Below, one piece after another: positions 34,190 to 45,885 of a DNA stretch of 64,000 nucleotides; within the stretch, counting starts at the first letter, position 1; each line of letters starts with the position of its first letter. A program made the position numbers and the translations under genes. This DNA comes from Buxus sempervirens (taxonomy: Eukaryota; Streptophyta; Magnoliopsida; Buxales; Buxaceae). The notes beneath the pieces are model-generated. The model saw nothing but the letters and a program-made list of their open reading frames with translations, was not told where the DNA came from and did no database searches. The stretch lies in assembly GCA_947561395.2 (NCBI GenBank), contig OX387187.1, positions 19,387,829 to 19,451,828 on the forward strand. The letters run 5' to 3'.

Positions 34190-34960
34190 TTTTGTATAAA
34201 AAATTGCATAAAAAATAATATAATATAATATATATAGAAAAATAAATGTCTTACTTAAAGTTGTATATATTATTATATAATATGTATCTTTTTACTTAAA
34301 TATTCAAATTTATATATTAATAATATTATATATAATATCATATAATAATGTTATATTATGTGTATTATAATAATATTATTGTAACATTATATAATACTAT
34401 TATAATATTATATAATATACGTAACAATTATAATAATTGCACACTTCTATAATATTATATTATATTATAATATAAATCATATTATAATAATATAATTTAT
34501 GTTTATTATATTAGTATAAGAAATTTATTAGAATATGAAATTGTAAAATAGTATATATATTATAATATTATATTAAGATAATTAAATTATTATAAATATA
34601 ATATTATTTATGGCAATAAATCAATATAATATGTTTATTATATTATAATATGTAAATCAATATAATATGAATTATTAATATTACTATATTGCGTAGGATA
34701 TATTAATATATTATTATATTTTAATATATTAATATATTAAATATTATCATATATTATAATAATATATTAAATTTAATATAATATTATGATTATGAAATTT
34801 GTTTATTATATTAATATAATATGAAATATTAATAATATGATATTAAATATAATATACTAATATATTATAATATTATAATATATTACATTATAATACTTTT
34901 AACGTTATTATTTATTATAATATGTTTTATATAATTTGTTATACATAATCTCTAAAAACA
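34190..34960. repeat. extremely AT-rich block inside the MULE
   Basis: About 770 bases made almost only of A and T, full of TATAATATTATA-type inverted words. It is probably several collapsed AT-rich MITEs or a slippage-grown tract. It lies upstream of the transposase and has no coding content. Confidence 0.7.
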
Positions 34961-34979
34961 CAGATTTTGGAAATTTAAG

Positions 34980-35151
34980 CACCAATGTCCATAATCCCTA
35001 TAATCACCAAAAAAGTAGATAGTGATTATGGGCTTTATTATGCAATTGGATAGTAGAATCCAACCTTAAAATCCCAACCAAACACGGCTTTTAGATTATG
35101 TAATCAAATTCAAGTATAATCCAGATTTTATAATGCCCACCAAACACCCCC
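34980..35151. mobile_element. possible PIF/Tourist-like MITE end
   Basis: The minus strand from 35151 starts GGGGGTGTTTGGTGGGCATT, a typical PIF/Harbinger MITE terminus, with a TTA next to it (35152-35154). A second GTGTTTGG copy lies near 35085. The partner terminus at the left was not found, perhaps lost in the AT-rich block. Confidence 0.35.
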
Positions 35152-35505
35152 TTAGGCTTATATATTTAGTTAAGTTAGTTTCTCATTTTTAGTAATTGTC
35201 CATTTGTTATTATTATTCATTACTAGTGGCTTGATCATATGCTCGTGTCTGAGTAATGCTTATTTTCTTCTCCTTTTAAATAAACCTTTATTTTATTTAA
35301 TTGTTTTTTTTTTGGTTCAATTTGAATGTACCATGGGTTGATCATCTTGGATGTTAATTACTTCGTGAATGTTGTTTATCCATTGTATTTTTTGGTTTTA
35401 AGAAGGACGAAACAAACCTGGCCTCTTATGATCTTTCATTTTAAGTCTGGTTATTTGCTTATACAATAATGAGGGTTTTATATGTAAACAGAAAACACAG
35501 CGGAA

Positions 35506-38296
35506 ATGGATAGTGCGGAGGAATTGTCATCTAGATCAATTGATGGCATTGAAGACACCATCAATAGGGATGTTGATGGTTTGCAAGAATCAATACAGAT
35601 AGCATATTTACCAAAGATTGGGATGGTATTTGATTAAGAAGATGACACACATCAGTTTTATAATGAGTATGCAAGACGAATTGGTTTTGGAATGAGAAAA
35701 GACTTACAGCACAAGCATCAACGTATGGGCATCCTCCTGGATAGGGTTTTTTGTTGCTCAAAGGAAGGTTATCGTCGGACAGATAAAAGGGATATGGCGG
35801 TTGTAAAACATCGTGCAGATACAAGGACTGGGTGTAAGGCAAGAATAAAAATTTTATTGGAAGCGAGTGGAAAATATATAATTACACAGTTCGAGGAGGG
35901 GCATAATCATGAGTTACTTTTGCCAAGCATGGTCCATATGTTACGATCGCATTGGAAAGTAACAGAGGCCTAGGCAGCTGAAATTGATCTTGCAGATTCG
36001 ACAGGGATACAGCCCAAGAGAACTGTCGAAATGATGAGGAGGGAAGTAGGTGGCGTTGAATGCCTAGGATTCATGTGGGTAGACTGTCAGAATTATTTGC
36101 GGTCCAAATGTAGGGTAGCCATGCAACAGGGAGATGCAGGAGCCTTCTTGGAATACTTTCAAAGAAAACAATCGGAAGATGCATCCTTCTTCTATGCCAT
36201 TCAGTTAGATGAAGACGATCTTATTAGTAACATATTTTGGGCTGACTCTGGGATGATGGCAGATTATACTTACTTTGGTGACGTGGTTTGTTTTGACACC
36301 ACATATAGAACAAACAAGTATGGTAGACCATTCGGGTTATTTGTTGGTGTTAATCATCACAGACAAACCAAGATCTTTGGCACTGCCCTATTATATGGTG
36401 AAATCGTTCAGACATTTAGTTGGTTATTTGAAAGCTTTATAAGAGCAATGTCTGGTAAGAGGCCGAAGACAATTCTCACTGATCATGACCAAGCTATGAC
36501 GAGTGCAATAGCTTCGGTGCTTCCGGATACATTCCATCGCTTCTGTGTTTGGCACATGTTCCAAAACGCTGCAAAGCATCTTAACGATGTGTTTAACAGT
36601 GAGAAATCGTTTGCAAAAGATTTTAGTAGATGTGTTTATGAGTATGAAGACAATGAGGAATTCATAGAAGCATGGAGCACAATGATTAACAAATATGATT
36701 TATTCTCGAATAGATGGTTGAAAGCAAAGTTTGAGGAAAAGGAGAAATGGTCTTTGGCATACGGAAGGAACACGTTTTGTGCAAACATGAGGACGACACA
36801 AAGGTCCGAGAGCATGAATGCTTCACTGAAAAGTCATCTACAGAGGCAAAAGGATTTATTGCGATTCTTGGGGCGCTTCGATGAATTATTGGATGATAGG
36901 CGGTATGAGGAACTGAGGGCTGATTGTAAGATGATAAATAGTACTCCTGCGTTGCTGATTGAGGGAAATCAAATGTTGGAATGTGCACGAAACGTCTACA
37001 CAGAAGCAATCCTTGAATTAGTTCGTAAAGAAATACTTGATGGTGTCCTTAATTGTGAGATGTATGTTTGTGGGGAAGTTGGCGGATTGGTTGAGTATAA
37101 AGTCATTAATGATGCTGAACAGAGAGTTCGTCAACATACTGTTACATTCGATCACGAAACTACTTTAGTCAATTGTAGCTGTAAGAAATTTGAATTTAGT
37201 GGCATATTGTGCAGTCATGCATTTTATATTCTTTGTGCTAATAGGATAAAGAAGATACCTGATCAATATATCTTGAAAAGATGGTCTAAAGATGCAAAGA
37301 GTGGTTTGGTTGCATATGAAGAAATGAATGTTGCTGAGGAGGACTCCAAAGCAGCAATTGGGAGGAGGTTTAGAGAATTGTGTCGCAATTTTGTTCAAGC
37401 TGCAAGGAAGGCCTCACTGCATGAAGAGTCCTCTGCTTTTGCGAGTGATCTGGTTAAACAGATTGAATGTGAGGCGAATAGAATAGTATAAGAAAAAAAC
37501 AAAGCTAGAGATATGGATGATGCATCAAGAAAAGAAGGAAGTCAAAGTGAAGTTGGAAGGGTGAATGTTTCACAAGCAAATCCTCAGCCAGAGTGTACAC
37601 TTCTAGATAGTGTTGGGGACAATAGTGTTAGGGACAATGATTCTCCAGCTACCGGCGTTGACGATACGGAGATCCTTTCAAGGGCAAAAGGTATTAAAAA
37701 GAAGGTAAGGGGTGGTCGGGTTGGCTCAAGTGTTCATAGGCAAAAAGGTGCGTTGGAACAATCTATCAAGCGTACATGGAAGAAAGCAAAACAAGCGGTC
37801 AATGAGTCAGTAGAGGAAACCATGAACCAAACAGAGGTTGCAGCAACTTTTGGGGCGTTTACCTCTAGTAGCCAATCTACTCAGAATTCTTGCACTCCAC
37901 TAACACCTTATATGAGGGATGCATTTATGATGCCTATTGCACTGATGACTCCACATACGCCAGCAGTGCAGGTATACTTAACTCCATTATTTTTGTTTTG
38001 CAAACAACCCCAGTCTTGGTGTTTCTTATAAGGCAACTGACAAAATATGCAGGCATATTTTGCTTCCAACCAAATGTCACAAGGTGGTGTTGTTGATCAT
38101 AGGATTTTCGCCCAGGGTATTCAAGGCAATTATGGCTTCACTCAGATGCTGCAAGTAATAGTTCAAATTTCTTGACTCACAATTAATAATTTACAAACCT
38201 ATTGTAATAATAAAATTATCGTTTTTGCAGCCATTTGTGATGCAGCATGGCAATCCACCGAATGCAAGCACACAATGGGACAATCTACAGTATTAG
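35506..38296 (+). pseudogene. FAR1/MuDR-type MULE transposase
   Basis: Exons 35506-37971, 38053-38154 and 38231-38296 stay in phase. N-terminal FAR1 DNA-binding domain (about codons 42-150; FYNEYARRIGFGMRKD, RTGCKARIKI). The MULE DDE domain has D264 (CFDTTYR), D326 (ILTDHDQAM) and E435 (TTQRSESMN). A SWIM zinc finger starts near codon 557 (CSCKKFEFSGILCSHAF). The tail is basic, then Ser/Gln-rich. Three in-frame stops (TAA at 35635, TAG at 35971, TAA at 37489) interrupt it. Each is one C-to-T change from a Gln codon. The family cuts and pastes Mutator-like elements by binding their terminal repeats; FHY3/FAR1 light regulators descend from it. Confidence 0.9.
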
Positions 38297-40325
38297 TTGA
38301 ATACTTCCAGTTGTGAATACTCTAACTTGCTCTTGCCGTTTCATTTTATTAAGTCACTTGTTCACTTTTCAGGTAGCGGATTCCTTCAACTTGCCTTGTC
38401 ACTAAAGCAATGCTTCTTGCCCCATAGCTTTGCAGCTTGGATCTGTTTGAACCTGCTCCTATTGTTTTCTTTTGTCCTCCTCCTCGGTCCTAATTGTTAG
38501 CCCGATATGGGTTCATTATTAAACTTGAGTTAAGAAGTAAATGTAGCAATTAAAGGAGCATAGACGTGTGAGTTTGTGTGGTACTTTGAGTTTTATCTTG
38601 TATAGATATTCATCTTAGTGGCTTGCTTCAATATATTCTTAATCAGTTAGACAACTGACAATTACATGTTATTTGAGTTTGCGTGATACTTTGCATGTGT
38701 TTAATCTTTAATTTTTATATTTTTCTTTTTTTATAATCTATAAAATTTAAAAGCATAAAAATACAATATGATATTAGCATGGAAAAGATTAATATGAATG
38801 ATATCTAAGTTTATATGTGAAGATAAATTATTTAGAATTTAGCCACTACTCCTAAATTCTTACATATAATACATATGCATATAATCTTTATCTTATTTTC
38901 TTAAAAATTATAACATGTTAAATTCGAACTATTTTTTTTTAAGTACATTTAATATTTTCTCTTTATTGACCCTTATGGATTTAATATTTTCTCTTTATTG
39001 ACCCTTATGGATCGATCTTTTAAAAAAAAAAAAAAAGATCAAATCTAAATCTTGTTAAAAAAAGATATTAATTTGCACTTTTTTATTATTTTCTTTTACA
39101 TGTAATGTCTTGCTAATAATGATCAAAAGAAATGCTCCAACTCTACACTTATAAGCCAATGGATTAGATTTAAAATTCCATAACCTTCCTTTTATTGATC
39201 CCTACTTCACTTTGGTTCTCTGCACCTTGTTTTAAACATGTTGGGAATGGGTTGACATATGACACAGGCCATTTATAACATGAGGGGTTTTGGAAGTTTT
39301 TTAGCTTTAGGGGAGAAAACCCATTAACTTGCCAGCTGAAAATGGGTATAGGATGGGGTATTTTAATTATGACATAGACTAGACTTGAATCCATTTATTG
39401 CAGCCTCTATTTTTATTTTTATTTTTCTCTTTAAATCCCTATTACTTGAAAGTTCCTTATTCCTTCCTATAAACTCTTTAGTAGAACTAACTCCAATGAT
39501 AAAATCTTACCATGGGGATTCTTAACAACAATCAATCTCATATAATGATGTGTGACAAATTGATTTGACACATGAACTAGAGGGGCAAAGTTATTATGAA
39601 TATAATATATAATATATATGTAGAGGGTCATATGTTAGATGGATGATATTTCCAAATCATCCTTTTAAATAACCCAACTCATATGTTTAAAAAAAAAAAA
39701 AAAATCTAACAATAACAATTTCAAATTGTTTTTCAGTTTTTGAAAATAAGTGACAAGAAACCCGTTTGGTAACAATAACTGTTTTTGGGGTTTTTAAAAA
39801 CAAGTGACAAGAAACCCGTTTATTAACAAATCAATGATATAGGGTCACTAATCAATTTTCATGACTTAATATTAGTTGGAGCATTAGCTGTTTAATTTGC
39901 TATAACCAATGGTGAAATATGTGGACACGAGCTCCTGCATACACATTTATCGTTGGGCCACCAGATCTTATATGGAGTAGCTCCGACTGATATGCTTTCA
40001 TTTTTTCATTGATAGTAAACCCCATCATTTACGGCGCCAATCACAAAACGCCGCATCGATAAGACACGAGACCTTCGTTCATGTTTACGCTGCTGAACCA
40101 ATACGAACCGTAAACCAATTTCCAAATAGAGTAAGCAAAATATTGCATGGTGAGATCAAAACAATTTTTCTAAGAAGCAAGCTTAGTGTGCTAAATTTGC
40201 AAGAGTGCAAGCCAGTAATGGAGTACAACCTTAAATAAAAATAAAAAAAACCGAGCGTTTGGCCACAAAATAGAGCAAATCAAAGCCACGACAAAAAAAG
40301 AAAAATTTCTGCTCCCCTCTCTACT
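38297..40325. other. AT-rich MULE interior
   Basis: No gene recognised. It contains an exact tandem pair of a roughly 34-base unit (TTAATATTTTCTCTTTATTG...) at about 38948-39015. It also has an imperfect direct pair containing CAAGTGACAAGAAACCCGTT at about 39747 and 39802. Confidence 0.45.
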
Positions 40326-41375
40326 TCAGTTTGCCTCACTTCCTTCATCGTCGTCATCCTCATCATCATCCTCATCTTCATCCTCGTCTTCGTCTTCTTC
40401 ACCCTCGTTACGGTGCAGTTGAAGTTGCGACACTGCTCCCTGTAACTCTGAAAGCTGCCGGCCTTGCGTCTCTTGGGTAGATCGGATCAGCGCCAGTTCT
40501 GCACGCGATTGTTGCTGGACTTCATAAATCCTTGACAAATAATCCATAACGGCAGGTGGATCAAATGAAGGAGCAGCCGAAGATGAACTAGAATGAGAGG
40601 TTCCAGCCTGGGAAGATGATTGACGCCGAGGACGAAGAGCACCAGCCCGAGTAGCAGCATTAGCATGCGCAACACTTTGTGCTATGGTGGTAGGCCCAAT
40701 AGGCGGTGGAAGCACTAGAGGTCGCTCAATTTCTGGGATTACTACGTCAAGTCCTTGCATGAGTCGGGTAATGAGGCAAGGAAATATAAGTTTCCGCTTC
40801 CGTTTGAAGTGCATTATAATGTGTAGCATGGAACGAATCATTTGAGAAGGAAGGTCTATTGAATGACCTTGGAGTAATGCATAAAAGAAGCTAAGTCTCT
40901 GGAGTGGGAGGGTATGTAAATGACCCACTGGGCATATGTTGGTGCTCATAATCCGAAGAACAACCGACCGATGAGTTGGAATATTATCAATCACTAGATG
41001 TGTTCCATAGAAAGGGGTAGTACTGCCTAACACAAAAGATGCCATAACAGTAGGTGAAGGGGTGTCTGTCTCATGGTAAGGATATCGAGGCTCAGGCACT
41101 CTTGGTATCCTTAATATCTGAGAGATGATACCAGGGGTGATGGAAATTGTTTGACCGCGAAAAGACACTTTGAATCTGGGAGGGCTAAGGGACCAATCAT
41201 ACATGTTTGCATAGAACTCCCGAACAAGGATGGCTTGGGGTGCAGGAAGATTTGTGAGCAAAGGCTCCCAACCCCTAGAAGTAAAAACTGAAGTAATCTC
41301 GGGATCAAGCTCGCAGATTATTACCTCCCGCTCTAACAGGAGACTCCGGTTGTGCAGGTATTGACGAAACCTCAT
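40326..41375 (-). CDS. PMD-like 'putative plant transposon protein' with acidic tail
   Basis: A single uninterrupted 349-residue frame. The first 200 residues contain RGWEPLLTNLPAPQAILVREF, YDWSLSPPRFKVSFRGQTIS, ITPGIISQILRIPRVPEPRY and LPLQRLSFFYALLQGHSIDL. This pattern is that of the plant-specific family often labelled putative plant transposon protein, which looks distantly like the plant mobile domain (an IT...I..IL.IP core). After a Ser-rich linker (about residues 245-275) comes a helical stretch and then a C-terminal run of about 25 Glu/Asp residues. The start is the first ATG of the open frame; a longer N-terminus is not open. Function unknown. Its place inside the MULE suggests a captured or nested gene. 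Confidence 0.6.
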   Translation of the reverse strand: MRFRQYLHNRSLLLEREVIICELDPEITSVFTSRGWEPLLTNLPAPQAILVREFYANMYDWSLSPPRFKVSFRGQTISITPGIISQILRIPRVPEPRYPYHETDTPSPTVMASFVLGSTTPFYGTHLVIDNIPTHRSVVLRIMSTNICPVGHLHTLPLQRLSFFYALLQGHSIDLPSQMIRSMLHIIMHFKRKRKLIFPCLITRLMQGLDVVIPEIERPLVLPPPIGPTTIAQSVAHANAATRAGALRPRRQSSSQAGTSHSSSSSAAPSFDPPAVMDYLSRIYEVQQQSRAELALIRSTQETQGRQLSELQGAVSQLQLHRNEGEEDEDEDEDEDDDEDDDDEGSEAN

Positions 41376-43565
41376 TTGCGCATGGCGGTCAAGAAATATT
41401 TGTGTATCAACCTCATGAGGTTGTACGTTACACGTAGACCCTCAGGTGCGTCTTTTAGGCATTTGCATTAACAGTATAGTATTAGATCTCGATGAAAAGA
41501 AAGGTTGAGATGCACATATTCAAGCAATGGAAGAAGGAGAAAGGAAATATAACAAAAATAAAATGAATTTTAAAAGATACACCCCACGTGAAGTCAGATT
41601 GGGCCTAAATAAAGGTCTCAAGAATATTCACATGGTGATTAGTGATTTTAGATTTTGTTTATAGTCAAAATCAAGATTAGATTGAAATATGGGGATGGAT
41701 GGATCTATTAGGCATTTGAGGTTTATATATAAAAAGGGGACTTCGATTAAGAATTAATTCTGACAGTCACTCTACGTGAGAGCAACAAGAGAAGAGAAGT
41801 TTATTTACGGTTTGCTTTCAAGCTTCCATCCAGGTTTTTGGCATAAGCAGGCAAGTAAGAATCCTCTGTTCCAAGGCCAAAGAAAGAGCTTGTTGGCATA
41901 ATATAAGCAAATTTTACATCAGAAGTTTGAGTCTAGCAACAATAATCTTGGAGATTAATTCTATATAAAAAAATTGCAAAGATTGAAAGACCTCAATCTT
42001 CAAGGTCTTTTAAGAAAGAGGAAAAATAAAATTTATTTTCAGAGTCTCAATTTAGTGCAATGAATCTAGTGGAGGGAATAAATTTTTTAGTCTTCTTTTG
42101 ACAAAAAGAACACTTATCAAATAATTATGATAGTTAAATTCCAAATAGTATAAAGAAAAAAGGAAAAAACGACTAAGAAAATTTGTCAAATGACAATAAG
42201 TGAAAGTTTTACCCACTGTCCTACATTATACTAATAATAATATAAATTTTGTTTGCTATGATGATATTTATATTAATTAATCAAAATAAGATGACAAAGA
42301 AAATGGGGATTATTTAAATTCTTAATTAATAATACATTATGATTAAACATGTTTGTTCATTTTAGAGTTCTACATTATTTGAGCATATTTTAACTAATTT
42401 CATTAAATAAAAAAAAACATTACATTATATAGAAGGATGAACATAATCTTACCCTACTATAGGTTTGTATCTGATCATTTGAAGGTTAAAATTTCTTAGC
42501 AGGATCACCCTTTCCTCTCTTATAAATTTTCCTTCTTTGAATATAGTTATATTTCTTTTCATTGTCTCTTCATTGATATTTAAATCAAAGTTTTTTTTCC
42601 TCTTTTTTTGCATTTCATGTTTTTGAATCTTTTTCACGTAAAATTTTGTGTTTTGGATGGTTACAACTAAAATACTTGTTTGCTATATCATATTCATGTT
42701 ATAAAATACGATCTTAGAAATTGTATGCATAACGCATTATACTTAAATTAAATGGTTTAACCATGTAATTTTATTTTCTTAACCAATATAGTCATATTAC
42801 AAGGAGATTTAATTTCCTTCATTTCAAAAGGATATCTTCTTTCTAGATCAACTTTTCAATTATTATTAGGCATACAACATATTGCATTTTATTCAACTAC
42901 TTTCAGTGAGTTGAGCACTATCTCATTGAAAGATTTGCTTCATTTTTATATTAAAATTTTCAATATCAATATTCTTTGCTTGAGTTAAAAAACATTTTCT
43001 CAGACTTAAAGAAAAAGACATAAGTACAATGACTATTTTCATTTTCTAACAAAAATAATATATTTATTAAATTCGATTATCAGTTTTATTAAATAGTAAG
43101 GCATAAAAATAAAAGTATAAATACCTAAAACCATAAACTACTAACCAAAGCATATATGAACCACTTTAAGTGTTTGTTTATTTCCACGTATCTAAGATAC
43201 ATTACTTAAATTTTCTATTTCAAAAGTGTCTATCTATTTAGAGTTCCAATTTAGTAAAATAAACCTCAAGAAAAAAGGAAACGTATAATCCATGAAGAAG
43301 ATGACAAGAGTCGTCTTCTTCAACGTATAATCCATCCTAAATGAAATCTTCAAAGCATGGAATAAATTTTAAAAGATACACCCCACGTACCTTGGACGAA
43401 CGCAAATATGCCCTGGATCCAATCCCAAGCACAAATTCGAAAATTCCTGACGAAACCACTGCGAATAGTGAAAGGGGTGGCGGGGGCGGCGGTTTGAAGG
43501 TTGCAATAGGAGAATAGAAGGGGGCGCGCAAGTATTTAGGGTTCGTCGTTTTTTTTTGAAATTTG
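41376..43565. other. AT-rich MULE interior without a recognised gene
   Basis: Mostly AT-rich; no family is recognised in the short frames. The phrase AAAAGATACACCCCACGT occurs twice, near 41570 and 43371. This suggests that a segment was duplicated or that two related insertions share an end there. Confidence 0.4.
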
Positions 43566-43935
43566 TGCCTTGACGCTCGAGCAGTAAGAAAACGCGTAGA
43601 ACGCTTCACGTTCAGGTTACCTGTGTTATGTTAGTTTAGCCTTGACGCTCGAGCGGTGAAAATGCGCGTAGAACGCGTCACTCTTGGGTTTTCTGAGTTT
43701 TTTTTTAAAGTTTGCCTTGACGCTCGAGCGGTCGAAATGCGCGTAGAACGCGTCACTCTCGGGTTCTCTGAGTTTTTTAAACTTTGCCTTGACGCTCGAG
43801 CGGTCGAAAAACGCGCCGAACGCGTCACTCTCGGGTTACTTTTGTTTTTGAAAATTGCGCTTGACGCTCGAGCGAGCGTAAAACGCTCCAAAATTTTTAA
43901 AAACCTACCCAAATTCGGAACCTTCCGCTCGAGCG
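43566..43935. repeat. 73-bp tandem repeat with CGCTCGAGCG palindrome
   Basis: Five to six imperfect copies start near 43567, 43639, 43712, 43787, 43857 and (short) 43924. The core is TTGACGCTCGAGCGGT followed by an ACGCG-rich stretch and CACTCTCGGGTT. The palindrome CGCTCGAGCG is kept in most copies. The array is very rich in CpG compared with the AT-rich surroundings. Confidence 0.85.
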
Positions 43936-43990
43936 TCCAGAAATCGTCCCCAAATCGTCACCCTTAGTATTTTTTTCCATCTTTTACGAA

Positions 43991-44962
43991 TTGTAAGTAG
44001 GGTAGGTTGGACTTGTAAGTGGGGTAGGTTGGACTTGTAAGTAGGGTAGATTGGACTTGTAAGTACTGTAGGTTGGACTTGTAAGTAGGGTAGGGTAGGT
44101 TGGACTTGTAAGTAGGGTTCGTTGGATTAAGTAGGGTTCGTTGGACTTGTAAGTAGGGTTCGTTGGACTTGTAAGTAAGGTAGGTTGGACTTGTAAGTAG
44201 GGTTGGTTGGACTTGTAAGTGGGCATGGTTGGACTTGTAAGTAGGGTAGGTTGGACTTGTCAGTGGGGTAGGTTGGACTTGTAAGTGGGCATGGTTGGAC
44301 TTGTAAGTAGGGTAGGTTGGACTTGTAAGTGGGGTAGGTTGGACTTGTAAGTGGGCATAGTTGGACTTGTAAGTAGGGTTCGTTGGACTTGTAAGTGGGC
44401 ATAGTTGGACTTGTAAGTGGGGTAGGTTGGACTTGTAAGTAGGCATGGTTGGACTTATAAGTGGGGTAGGTTGGACTTGTAAGTGGGGTAGGTTGGACTT
44501 GTAAGTAGGCATGGTTGGACTTGTAAGTGGGGTATGTTGGACTTGTAAGTAGGGTAGGTTGGACTTGTAAGTGGGCATGGTTGGACTTGTAAGTGGGGTA
44601 GGTTGGACTTGTAAGTAGGCATGGTTGGACTTGTAAGTGGGGTAGGTTGGACTTGTAAGTAGGGTTCGTTGGAATTGTAAGTAGGGTAGGTTGGACTTGT
44701 AAGTGGGGTAGGTTGGACTTGTAAGTGGGCATGGTTGGACTTGTAAGTGGGGTAGGTTGGACTTGTAAGTAGGCATGGTTGGACTTGTAAGTAGGGTAGG
44801 TTGGACTTGTAAGTAGGCATGGTTGGACTTGTAAGTAGGGTAGGTTGGACTTGTAAGTGGGGTAGGTTGGACTTGTAAGTAGGGTTCGTTGGACTTGTAA
44901 GTAGGGTAGGTTGGACTTGTAAGTGGGCATGGTTGGACTTGTAAGTGGACATAGTTGGACTT
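43991..44962. repeat. 22-bp minisatellite, about 44 copies
   Basis: The unit is GTAAGTGGGGTAGGTTGGAC plus TT, with three common variants in the middle: GGGGTAGG, GGGCATGG and GGGTTCGT. Because 22 is not a multiple of three and the minus strand has no stop in any phase, long minus-strand frames appear (repeats of YKSNLPYLQVQ). They are by-products, not genes. A single stray unit (TTGGACTTGTAAGTAGGG) lies at 45488-45505. Confidence 0.95.
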
Positions 44963-45885
44963 ATTTAGGTTCTAGATAAAATAAGTATTATGAAAGGAAA
45001 ATAATGGATTGAAAGGTCTTGTTCACCAACTTATCCTCTCTGTATTCATTGTAATGTATAGGTCAGGAAGATAGTACAAGCACTTTCTAATTTTTCAATT
45101 TGCTTTTATTAGGCATAATTTGAACATTCTTTTTGTTTTCAGATAGGATTTTAATCTCATGATAATGACATTTAAATGTAACTTTCACTTGATGGGCATC
45201 TTGTACGACACATGGGTGTGAACTTGATGCTTAAAGGTCTAAACATGAGTTAAGCAGACTAACCCAACCAAGATTTATTTGACCCAACCAAGATTTATTT
45301 GACCTTCTCTCATCAATAAGATCCCCAATTCAATTACTAGTCCAAGAATCCAAAACAGTGTAATACTCAATTAATACCAATGTTCCATAAGCTAACTCTA
45401 CATGCACATACCTATGTAAGCAAGTGTCGAGCTTTCTAATTCCTACTTGATCATTTCAACAAATTGTGATAACGTTTGGGTTCTTATTGGACTTGTAAGT
45501 AGGGTTGTACTTTTGATTACCTGGAAATTATATAGCAAAAAAATGGGGATAGAATGAAAATTATATAACCTAAAATTATGTACAAATGTAGTAATTTTAC
45601 AATTGTCTTCATCTCACAGATAAAGACCGAAATTTACAACCATCTTCACTCGTTAGCAAAATAAATTTACAAAGAATTTAATGTACAAGTTTTCTATACA
45701 CAATCTTCCGTTGTACTTGGGTGTTTAAGACGGCCTTCAGCTTCTTCACCTTGCTATCAAGCCAGGAATGCCGGAGTTGTGAATCATACCTATAAACAAT
45801 GCAATTATAAATTTTTGTACGCACCTGAATATTATTAGTTTCAAATAAGCTTGTTATTGAACATGTGACTGATAGGTCTTACCTC
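44963..45885. other. spacer between the minisatellite and the protease gene
   Basis: AT-rich. It contains a 21-base tandem pair (CCCAACCAAGATTTATTTGA) at about 45262-45304 and the 3' flank of the minus-strand protease gene. No gene recognised. Confidence 0.4.

Noticed and set aside
43964-44952. Long minus-strand frames of repeating YKSNLPYLQVQPT
   Set aside because: Translation of the 22-bp minisatellite in three phases. No start context and no family.
43991-44962. CRISPR-like array
   Set aside because: Units abut directly with no unique spacers; plant nuclear context.
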